NCBI GenBank assembly: GCA_958353395.1
Contig: CATWSG010000007.1
Coordinates: 8,913-72,912 of the forward strand
Length of the DNA: 64,000 nt
From: an uncultured Collinsella sp.
GTDB lineage: Bacteria; Actinomycetota; Coriobacteriia; Coriobacteriales; Coriobacteriaceae
Direction of reading: 5' to 3'
Position 1 is the stretch's first letter. The number at the start of each line of letters is the position of its first letter. Below are positions 17,823 through 27,400 of this stretch, one piece after another. Made by a program: the position numbers and the translations under genes. The notes under the pieces are model-generated. The model did no database searches. It saw only the letters and a list, made by a program, of their open reading frames with translations, and was not told the origin of the DNA.

Positions 17823-18095
17823 ATGATGGCAGACCACAAATCGGTGACCCGCATGCTCAAGACGGCACGCGGCCAGATCGACGGCATCTTGCGGATGGTC
17901 GATGAGGACCGCTACTGCGTCGATATTTCCACGCAGCTCATGGCAACGCAGGCGCTCATTGCGCGCATCAACGCCGACGTGCTCAAGGCGCATATCGAGG
18001 GCTGCGTGACTTCGGCAATCGAATCGGGCGACGAAGATCTCAAAGCTGCCAAGCTCGCCGAGATCGAACGCGTCGTCGACAAGCTCTCCAAGTAA
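17823..18095 (+). CDS. csoR: CsoR-family copper-sensing repressor
   Basis: 90 aa, all-helical DUF156 family. Expected ligands fit the Cys-His-Cys pattern: C at about 39 (RYCVDIS), then H and C in KAHIEGC at about 60-64. It would bind the G/C-rich operator at 14896-14930 and release it on Cu(I) binding. RBS GAGGA. A tandem ATG (MM) leaves one codon of uncertainty in the start. Last gene of the copper set. Confidence 0.9.
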   Translation: MMADHKSVTRMLKTARGQIDGILRMVDEDRYCVDISTQLMATQALIARINADVLKAHIEGCVTSAIESGDEDLKAAKLAEIERVVDKLSK

Positions 18096-18139
18096 TTGGG
18101 GCATTGGGGACAGACTTCTTTGCATCGTCTTGGTATTCC

Positions 18140-18186
18140 GGGGACAGGTTAATTTGCACCACATTGGTGCAAATTAACCTGTCCCC
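18140..18186. repeat. Perfect 22-bp palindrome with 3-nt loop
   Basis: Arms start GGGGACAGGTTAATTTGCAC and are separated by CAT. A second GGGGACAG lies just upstream at about 18107. Related to the imperfect palindrome at 52967-53033. No T-run. May act as a hairpin terminator after csoR or be a dispersed repeat. Confidence 0.8.
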
Positions 18187-18241
18187 CTTGCTCTAAATCG
18201 GGTATAAAGGCGTGCGGTATATCGAATGAAAGGCAATTTGC

Positions 18242-18715
18242 ATGAATGACTTTATGAAGGGTCGCAATGGTGCCGATGAACTCACCATCGTGATGGGTTT
18301 TGCCGGCATCGTCATCGCGATGATCGGATCGATAGCCCGCATCCAGTGGCTCAGCTGGATTGCCATCGCCGTAATCGTGATTGGCGTGCTGCGCGGCCTG
18401 TCCAAAAATATCGACGCACGTCGCAAGGAGAACGAGGCCTTTGTCGCCACGACCGCCAATGTTCCCGGCTTGGGCAAGTTCGTCGCCAGCTTGGGCGGCG
18501 GAGCCGCAGCGGCCAACGCCTCGCGCGCAGCCGGTACTAGCAAGGAAGACTTTGAACGTGCCAAGCGCACAGCCAAGAAGATGTGGAAGGGCCGCAAGAC
18601 CACGGCCTATCTCAAGTGCCCCAACTGCGGCCAGATGCTCTCCGTCCCCAAGGGCAAGGGCAAGATCCGCGTCACCTGCCCCAAGTGCCACACCAAGATG
18701 GAGACGCGCTCCTAG
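18242..18715 (+). CDS. Small membrane protein with C-terminal zinc ribbon
   Basis: 157 aa, family not named. Two hydrophobic helices lie near residues 17-33 and 37-55 (LTIVMGFAGIVIAMIGSI, LSWIAIAVIVIGVL). A basic, Ala/Gly-rich region follows. The C-terminus has CPNCGQ and CPKCHT with a sheet-like spacing (KGKIRVTCPKC), a zinc ribbon also common in MJ0042-type motifs. Weak RBS (AAAGG). Stand-alone gene followed by a bidirectional terminator. Function unknown. Confidence 0.75.
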   Translation: MNDFMKGRNGADELTIVMGFAGIVIAMIGSIARIQWLSWIAIAVIVIGVLRGLSKNIDARRKENEAFVATTANVPGLGKFVASLGGGAAAANASRAAGTSKEDFERAKRTAKKMWKGRKTTAYLKCPNCGQMLSVPKGKGKIRVTCPKCHTKMETRS

Positions 18716-18778
18716 CGCCCGCACGCGGGACAAATAAATCAGGTTTGTTTGTCCCAAATCTTAAGTATTTGTTCGATA

Positions 18779-18815
18779 AAAAAGCCGAGGCCTCGTGTTG
18801 AGACCTCGGCTTTTT
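18779..18815. terminator. Bidirectional terminator
   Basis: AAAAAGCCGAGG and CCTCGGCTTTTT form a 12-bp stem with A and T tracts on both sides, between convergent genes. A second small hairpin (GGGACAAA/TTTGTCCC) lies at about 18728-18755. Confidence 0.85.
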
Positions 18816-18848
18816 GTATGCGGCAACGGAGCTGTCCCTTTGTCTCGT

Positions 18849-20219
18849 CTACGCCACGCCGTCGCGGGCCAGCTCCTCGGCAAGCGCTTCGGCTGGCATG
18901 GCCATAATCGCGTCGAGCTCGGCGTCCACCTCGGGAATACGCTTCACCTTGAGCTTGCGCACCAAATCGCCACGGCACATCACGTGCGTCGGCTCACGCA
19001 GTGCGCACAGGTCATCGAGCGGGTTCTTGCGCGTCACCAAGATATCGGCGGCCTTGCCGCACTCGATTGTGCCAGTCTCGCCGTCCAGCCCCAGCAGCTC
19101 GGCGTTGACTTGCGTAGCCGTATGCAGTGCGAAGGCGTTGCTCACGCCGACATACTTGGCAAAATAGGCCACCTCACGCCACATGTCGTACTGCGTCACG
19201 AACGGGCAGCTCGAGTCCGTGCCCAGGCCCACCTTAACGCCAGCTTCCAGTGCGGCACGGGCGCTCTCGATAATGCCCGAGCACACGATATCGCCGTTCT
19301 TCTTTTGCGTATCGGTCGAATGGGTCTTTTTCGGGTCGAGCAATACAAACGGCAGCGCCGGGCTGATAGTGCAGGTAACACTGGGCGCACGCCCCTCGAG
19401 CTGCGTGCCCGCGGCGCCACGGTACAGCTCCAGAATCTCGGGCGTCAACGGAGCGCCGTGCTCAATCGTGTCAACGCCGACCTCAAGCGCGGCCTTCACG
19501 CCCTCGGTACTCTCGACATGGGCCATAACCGGCAGGCTCACCTCGTGCGCAGCCTTGCACGCCGCCGCGGCAACCTCGACCGGCATGCGCAGCACGCCCG
19601 GCTCGCCCACCTCGGTGGCGTCGAACACGCCGCCCGTTACGAACAGCTTAATGACGTCGGCACCGCGCGCATACAGGTCGCGCACCTGTTCGGCTGCCTC
19701 GGCGGGACTGTTTGCCACCTGGGCGAACAAGCCCGCACCATGGCCGCCCGGAACCGTGACGCCCGTTCCCGGCGCCACCAGGCGAGGACCTTGATACTTG
19801 CCGGCGTCGATGGCATCGCGCACGGCCAGATCGGCAAACAGCGGATCGCCCGCGCCGCGCACCGTGGTCACGCCACTTGCCAGTTGTTGTTGGGCGCTGC
19901 CCTTAAGAATATGGCGCACGATGGCGCGCCCCACGGGATTATCGAGCTTCTTCATCAGCACGCCCGCATCGCCCGCCGAAACCGGCTTGCCCGAACCGCA
20001 CAGATGCACATGCATATTGATGAGACCGGGCATGAGATACGCACCCGCCAGGTCGATAACCTCGGCACCCGTAGGCGCCTGCGCCACAGCACTCGGCCCC
20101 ATCCACGTGATGACACCGCGCTCAACAGTCACGGCCATATCGGGTTGCGGCTCCATATGCTCCGAACCATCCAGAATGGTCGCATTGATAAACAACGCAG
20201 AACGATCGGCAGACGCCAT
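18849..20219 (-). CDS. Metal-dependent amidohydrolase
   Basis: 456 aa; ATG at 20219 follows GGGAGGAGCTCGAT. Two-part amidohydrolase fold: an N-terminal beta sandwich (LFINATILDG), metal motif HVHL in LINMHVHLCGSG, later histidines in HVEST and EHGAPL, and a catalytic Asp in GLGTDSSCPF. Closest in style to the imidazolonepropionase/Xaa-Pro dipeptidase branch annotated as amidohydrolase family protein. Substrate cannot be read from the sequence. Single gene; the palindrome array lies upstream. Confidence 0.85.
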   Translation of the reverse strand: MASADRSALFINATILDGSEHMEPQPDMAVTVERGVITWMGPSAVAQAPTGAEVIDLAGAYLMPGLINMHVHLCGSGKPVSAGDAGVLMKKLDNPVGRAIVRHILKGSAQQQLASGVTTVRGAGDPLFADLAVRDAIDAGKYQGPRLVAPGTGVTVPGGHGAGLFAQVANSPAEAAEQVRDLYARGADVIKLFVTGGVFDATEVGEPGVLRMPVEVAAAACKAAHEVSLPVMAHVESTEGVKAALEVGVDTIEHGAPLTPEILELYRGAAGTQLEGRAPSVTCTISPALPFVLLDPKKTHSTDTQKKNGDIVCSGIIESARAALEAGVKVGLGTDSSCPFVTQYDMWREVAYFAKYVGVSNAFALHTATQVNAELLGLDGETGTIECGKAADILVTRKNPLDDLCALREPTHVMCRGDLVRKLKVKRIPEVDAELDAIMAMPAEALAEELARDGVA

Positions 20220-20367
20220 ATCGAGCTCCTCCCTCACGATTAACTTGAACATTTGTCCATTATCACCTAGTCCCGCTGGATTGCTGCAGACGCATCGGTT
20301 AACGGAGGGAAGAGGGGATGTGGGGGACGAAATACGTTGCAGTCCCACCCCAGCGACGCCAGGGAAA

Positions 20368-20506
20368 TATCTCGATCTGTAACAGATACAGGGTTGTTGG
20401 CCCCTTGATGTTACAGATCGAGACATTCGGTCGACGTTTCACCGGTTTGTCTCGATCTGTAACAATTACGAACTCAAACAACTTCTAAACGTTACAGATC
20501 GAGACA
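20368..20506. repeat. Palindrome array C: two hairpin units
   Basis: Units start at 20368 and 20458 (period 90). Arms TATCTCGATCTGTAACA / TGTTACAGATCGAGACA and TGTCTCGATCTGTAACA / CGTTACAGATCGAGACA. The inter-unit gap is 32 bp, about one helical turn longer than in arrays A and B. It lies upstream of the amidohydrolase and directly downstream of the AbiEi-like gene. Confidence 0.85.
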
Positions 20507-20513
20507 AAACCTC

Positions 20514-21584
20514 TCAGCGCCCATACCACCGACGTCTCCACTCCTCAGCCAAATCGGGCCGTCGCGGAATACCCGCCAGCCTCATCTTCTCAACCAGCTT
20601 CCCCGGATTCTTGAGCTCATCAAACGTAAACCGAAGCACCTTATGCCCGAGCATTGTCAGATGAGATTCCCGTCGACGTTCTGCCACGAATGGGTCGACC
20701 GACTCCCGGCCCTCGCCGCTCTGCAGGGCGTACTTCCCCTTACCGTCCAGCTCGCCAATCACGCACGTTCCGTCCTCGAGCCGCCAAAAATAGTCGACGC
20801 GAAACACCTGGCTCGGATCGAGCGGGTCGCGAAACTCCACCTGCAGCTCCGGAACCGGAAAGCCGTACGCAATAAAGAACGCTCGGAACCGAGACTCGCC
20901 GCCGTTTTCGGACAGCCCGTCCGCATACGACGCAATCATCTGTGCCCTGCGATACCCTCGCCTGCCCTCGCAATCGACGCGGAGGCGCTCGCACAAATCC
21001 CCACGTGGTACGCCTTTCGCCCGCAGTGCAGAATCGGCAATCGCCAACCCGTAGGAGAACGGCGCACGCAGCAAGCAATCCTCCACCGTGCGCCAAAACG
21101 ACGTCACCCGCACGCCGTCGACGCGCTCAAGCGCTCCCGCCATCTGAGGACGCAACAACCTGCACCCGCTGCTCAACGTCACCGAACAACCCGTCTTAAC
21201 AAGAAAACGCGGCCCGAGCAGATCATTCGGCACCTCCAGACCCCACAAAAGCGCCGCGTCATAACCCCAAAACGCCCAATCGGGATGAAATTCCGCAAGC
21301 CCTTTGATAGTCCTCAGCGCTCGCTCTGCAGGCGTCAATGCATCCCAATCATGCTGAAAACAGAACAGGTACGGCTCGGGCTCCGCGATATCGTCGGTTC
21401 CAACATGGCGTCGCAGCCACATGAGCTCGGTATTGTCATGCGTTGCGAGCAGCGCACCTTGCTTGGCCGTCTCCGTGAGCCGCGCGAGCATCCTATTCCG
21501 CGCCAACGTGTTGCGAGTCGCATGTTTGTGTTTGAGAACGGTATTAGACACTTTCATCACCACCACGTCAGACAAATGGACCAT
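20514..21584 (-). CDS. AbiEi antitoxin-like / DUF559-type nuclease-like protein
   Basis: 356 aa; ATG at 21584 chosen, with GGAGG 10 nt upstream. The layout resembles type IV antitoxin AbiEi-like proteins: an N-terminal helical region, a middle segment (VTSFWRTVEDCLL) and a C-terminal DUF559/Vsr-like part with RVDYFWRLEDG and GELDGKGKY, which contains acidic and lysine residues compatible with a PD-(D/E)xK nuclease. The end is VLRFTFDEL. No AbiEii toxin is adjacent. Bracketed by palindrome arrays C and D. Could be a defence or toxin-related orphan; function is inference. Confidence 0.55.
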   Translation of the reverse strand: MVHLSDVVVMKVSNTVLKHKHATRNTLARNRMLARLTETAKQGALLATHDNTELMWLRRHVGTDDIAEPEPYLFCFQHDWDALTPAERALRTIKGLAEFHPDWAFWGYDAALLWGLEVPNDLLGPRFLVKTGCSVTLSSGCRLLRPQMAGALERVDGVRVTSFWRTVEDCLLRAPFSYGLAIADSALRAKGVPRGDLCERLRVDCEGRRGYRRAQMIASYADGLSENGGESRFRAFFIAYGFPVPELQVEFRDPLDPSQVFRVDYFWRLEDGTCVIGELDGKGKYALQSGEGRESVDPFVAERRRESHLTMLGHKVLRFTFDELKNPGKLVEKMRLAGIPRRPDLAEEWRRRWYGR

Positions 21585-21608
21585 CGTCACCGTGCCTCCG
21601 CTGGCAAA

Positions 21609-21825
21609 TGTCTTGATCTGTAACAGGAAGACAGTCTTTGAGCCTCTAGTTGTTACAGAACAAGATCTTTCGGCAGCCGCCAACCTTCCGTCTCAATCTG
21701 TAACAGTTAGACGTTCTCCAGCCCCCAAACGTTACAGATTTAGACAAACCAGCGGCGCCCAAGCGTTCGTCTCGATCTGTAACAGGTAGACCGGTTTTTA
21801 TCCCTAAACGTTACAGATTGAGACA
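21609..21825. repeat. Palindrome array D: three hairpin units
   Basis: Units start at 21609, 21689 and 21778 (periods 80 and 89). Arms vary slightly (TGTTACAGAACAAGATC in unit 1; CGTTACAGATTTAGACA in unit 2). Lies immediately upstream of the AbiEi-like gene and downstream of the 21861 gene. Confidence 0.85.
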
Positions 21826-21860
21826 AAGTCAGGGCTGTAGGGCGACACCAGTCACATCCC

Positions 21861-22568
21861 CTACTCCCACTCCTGCTCGTAGATGTTGAGGGACTTTACG
21901 TAGCGCCCCTGGGCGCCCATGATGTCGCGGACCAGGCGCAAAAAGAAGCTGATACGCGAGGTGTCGAAGCCATCTTCTAGGTCTTCCGGATGGACGGCGC
22001 CGGGCCCGTCGATCGCCGTATCGCTCAGGCGCGCTATGTCGTAGAGGTAGAGCTGTCCCGCCGTCAGCCAGACATCGTCGACGCAGGCAAGGCGCACCGC
22101 AATCGCACCGTCGCTCCAATGCTCCTTTTGCACGATATGCGGGTCGTAGACATCAAAGCGACGGTCGGTGCGCGTATCCTTCAGCGCAACCGTGCCGTTC
22201 GCAGGATCCTTGCCCAAAATGCCAAAGCGCGAGAAATACTGTGTGTCGCGCACCTGCTCGAGCCGCTTGAGCGAGGCAGGCGAAAGCGATGCCGGTGGCT
22301 CGTCAACATACAGCTCGAGCAGCGTCTTGCCATGGCGATAGGGGCGCTCGAAGAGCAGCCAATCGGTAAATGCCATGTTGTAGGCCATGATTTCGTTTTG
22401 CGAAGGCTCGGTGCAATAGCTGAGCAACGGGTCGACAATGATCTCGAACTGTTCGCGCGCCGGCTCCAAAAACTGGAACTTCCGCAGCATCCAAAAATGG
22501 GCCATGTCGGCAATATCGTTGCCGACGGCTTCGGCCAGCTGCGCTCGATCTAAAGCGTGATCAGTCAT
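21861..22568 (-). CDS. Conserved-looking protein of unknown function
   Basis: 235 aa; start supported by AGGAGGATGCC. Acidic, soluble, no signal or membrane segment. Contains aromatic-rich stretches (MAHFWMLRKFQFLEP, MAFTDWLLFERPY) and an acidic C-terminus (YEQEWE). The length and the FTDWLLFER segment recall regions of SEC-C-linked or plasmid-type unknowns, but I cannot assign a family. Single gene between palindrome array D and an apparently gene-free spacer. Confidence 0.65.
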   Translation of the reverse strand: MTDHALDRAQLAEAVGNDIADMAHFWMLRKFQFLEPAREQFEIIVDPLLSYCTEPSQNEIMAYNMAFTDWLLFERPYRHGKTLLELYVDEPPASLSPASLKRLEQVRDTQYFSRFGILGKDPANGTVALKDTRTDRRFDVYDPHIVQKEHWSDGAIAVRLACVDDVWLTAGQLYLYDIARLSDTAIDGPGAVHPEDLEDGFDTSRISFFLRLVRDIMGAQGRYVKSLNIYEQEWE

Positions 22569-22920
22569 GGCATCCTCCTCAAACTGATGGACCTCAATCT
22601 GAGCTTACGAGGAGGGTGGGCAGCCACGACCAGCGCGGGCAAAATAGGCCTCCGGCTGCAAACCAGATGCTGACCAAACACTTGACGAAAAGCTTGACCG
22701 AAAATGCGCACCGCAACAAAACCGCAGGTAAACATAGACGGCCAACCCGCCCTTTTGAGCCAGATACCCGCAGCCACCACAGAAACAACAGGTGACCACA
22801 GCCCAAGAAGTCGACAAATGAACACCCGTACGTCGACAAACGAGCAAATCGCTCGCAAAGAGTGTCCCCAACGGCTAGACAAAAATGACCAGTCATTGGG
22901 GACGTTCTTAAATGACTACT
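22569..22920. other. 352-bp spacer without a supported gene
   Basis: Several overlapping minus-strand frames are open but lack RBS and look Trp/Cys-rich. A nested inverted repeat lies at 22864-22903 (GTCCCCAA / TTGGGGAC), with AATGAC-CA-GTCATT inside at 22884-22897. This GTCCCCAA/TCATTGGGGAC type resembles the other dispersed palindromes here. Nothing else seen. Confidence 0.5.
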
Positions 22921-24402
<1,482 letters not shown>

Positions 24403-24407
24403 GGCAC

Positions 24408-27400
24408 TTACGCCTCCTTCTTGGTCGAAGCAACAGAGCTGGCAGCCACGGACGCAGCGCCCGCGCCAGCAGCACCACCCGCCACATCAAAGCGAGCGAC
24501 ATCGGCAGCGTCGGCGCGACCGGTCACAATGTCAAACGCCAGCTCCTCGGCCTGCGCATGCGTCTTGCCGACGGCCTCGGCGGCGGCGACAATCGCCAGC
24601 ACGCGCTCGTACTCGGTTGGAATGACCTTCACAAAGTGCTTGCTCATCGTCTCAAAGCTGTAGAGCAGCTTAATGCCGCGCGGGCTCTGCGTCGCGTCCA
24701 CGTGCTCCTGGATGAGCGCGCGAATCTGCGCCAGCTCGCCGGCCGTCGGGGCCTTGAGCTCAACGCTCTCGCGGTTCACGCGGGCATCGAGCGTGCCGTA
24801 CTGGTCAAAGACATAAGCCACGCCGCCCGTCATGCCGGCAGCGAAGTTCTGCCCGACCTCGCCCAGGATGAGCGCCAGACCGCCCGTCATGTACTCGCAG
24901 CCATGGTTGCCGCAGCCCTCGACCACCACGGTGGCACCGGAGTTGCGTACGCCAAAGCGCTGGCCTGCCAGGCCGTTAATAAAGCCGCGGCCACTCGTGG
25001 CGCCAAAGAACGCCACGTTGCCCACGATGATGTTCTCGTCGAACTTGTAGGTCGCATGCGGGTTGGGGCGCACCGACACCTCGCCGCCCGAAAGGCCCTT
25101 GCCAAAGTAGTCATTGGCGTCACCGCACACATTGAGCGTAATGCCGCGCGGAAGGAACGCGCCAAAGCTCTGACCGGCCGAACCATCGCAATCGATGGTG
25201 ATGGAGCCGGCGGGCAGGCCCTCGGGATGCGCCTTGGTCACCGCGTTGCCCAAGATGGTGCCCACGCAGCGGTTGACGTTGGCGATATCGGCGCGGAAGC
25301 GAATCGGGCGCAGGTGCGCACGGGCATCGGCCGTATAGGGCACAAACAACGTGGAGTCGAGCGTCTTGTCGAGCTCGCTGTCCGCAGCCATCTGGGGCAG
25401 GAAGTGACGGCCGTCGGCACCCGGGATGTGGGCACCAAACTCACAGGTCGCGCTCGCCAGCACGGGCGACAGATCGAGCAGGTTGGCCTTGCGGTTGCCC
25501 GGGACCTCAATCTGGCGCAAGCACTCGGGATGGCCGACCATCTCGTCGACGGTGCGGAAGCCCAGGCTCGCCATGACCTCACGCAGCTGCTCGGCAACAA
25601 AGAGCATAAAGTGCTCGACGTGCTCGGGCTTGCCGCGGAAGCCGCGACGCAGGCGGCAGTTTTGCGTAGCGATGCCGGCCGGGCAGGTATCCTGCTGGCA
25701 GTCGCGCTGCATGAGGCAGCCCATGGAGATGAGCGGCATGGTCGCAAAGCCAAACTCCTCGGCACCCAACAGGCAGGCAACGGCGACATCGGTACCGTCC
25801 ATGAGCTTGCCGTCGGCCTCGAGCACCACGCGCGAGCGCAAACCGTTTTGCAGCAACGTCTGTTGAGCCTCGGCAAGGCCGAGCTCCAGCGGCAGACCGG
25901 CGTGCCAGATCGAATCGCGCGCCGCAGCACCGGAGCCGCCGTTGTGGCCGCTGATCAAGATCTTGTCGGCGGCACCCTTGGCCACACCGGTGGCGATGGT
26001 GCCGACGCCGGCCTCGCTGACCAGCTTGACCGACACGCGTGCGCCGGGGTTGGCGTTCTTAAGATCGAAGATAAGCTCCGCCAGGTCCTCGATGGAGTAG
26101 ATGTCGTGGTGCGGCGGAGGCGAGATCAGGCCGATGCCGGGCGTGGACTGACGGACCTCGGCGATCCAGGGGTAGACCTTCTTGCCGGGCAGGTGGCCGC
26201 CCTCGCCGGGCTTGGCGCCCTGGGCCATCTTGATCTGAATCTCGAAGGCGCTGCACAGGTAGCGGCTCGTCACGCCAAAGCGCGCGCTTGCCACCTGCTT
26301 GATGGCGGAATTCTTGGAGTCACCGTTAGCCAGCGGGGTCTCGCGGCGCGGATCCTCGCCGCCCTCGCCGGAGTTGGAACGGCCGTGCAGGCGGTTCATG
26401 GCGATGGCCATGCACTCGTGTGCCTCTTTGCTGATGGAACCGTACGACATGGCGCCGGTGTTAAAGCGGCGGACGATGTTGAGCGCGGGCTCCACCTCGT
26501 CGAGCGAAACCGGCGTGCGACCGTTGGCATTAAAGTCCAGCAGGTCACGCAGGCGCACGGCACGGCCGGTGCGGTGCAGGCGGGCGCTGTACTCCTTAAA
26601 GGTGTCGTAGCTGTCCTCGCGGCAGGCGGTCTGCAGCAGGTAGACGGTCTGCGGGTCGATAAGGTGATCCTCGCCGCCGAGCGGGCGCCACTTGGTCAGA
26701 CCCAGCGTGGGCAGCTGATCGGGAGCCGGGCTCTTAAGGATAGCGAGCGCGGCGTCATAGCGTTCATTCTGCTCGCGCTCGACGTCCTCGACACCCATAC
26801 CGCCCACACGGCTCACCGTGCCGGCGAAGTACGTGTTGACGAACTCCGGCGTAAAGCCCACGGCCTCGAAGATCTGCGCGGAGTGGTAGCTCTGCACCGT
26901 GGAGATGCCCATCTTGGACATGATGGAGACGATGCCGGCGGTCGCAGCCTTGTTGTAGTTGGCGATGCCCTGCTCGGCTGTCACGTCCAGATCGCCGTGC
27001 GCCGCCAAGTCGCGAATGCACGCATGCGCGTTGTACGGATAAATGCCGCTCGCGGAGTAGCCCACCAGCGCCGCAAAGTCGTGCGGGGACACGGCATCAC
27101 CACACTCCACCACGATGTCGGCAAAGGTACGCACGCCGGCGCGGATCAGGTGGTTGTGCACGCAGCCCACGGCGAGCAGCGACGGCACGGGCACCTCGCC
27201 CGCAGCGGCACGATCGCTCAACACCACGATGTTCACGCCGTCGCGGACCGCAGCCTCAACGTCCTCTGCAAGCTGCTTGAGCGCAGCCTGCAGTGCGCCC
27301 TCGCCGGCATCGCGGCGATAGACAGCGCGAAAACGGCGGGGCTTAAAGCCCACGCGGTCGATGGCGCAGATGCGGTCGAACTCCTCCTCGCTCAGCAGCG

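Noticed and set aside
18795..20243. 482-codon + strand frame
   Set aside because: Antisense to the amidohydrolase, no family motif.
22594..22896. 100-codon minus-strand ORF in the gltD spacer
   Set aside because: No RBS, Cys/Trp-rich low-quality translation, overlaps an inverted repeat.
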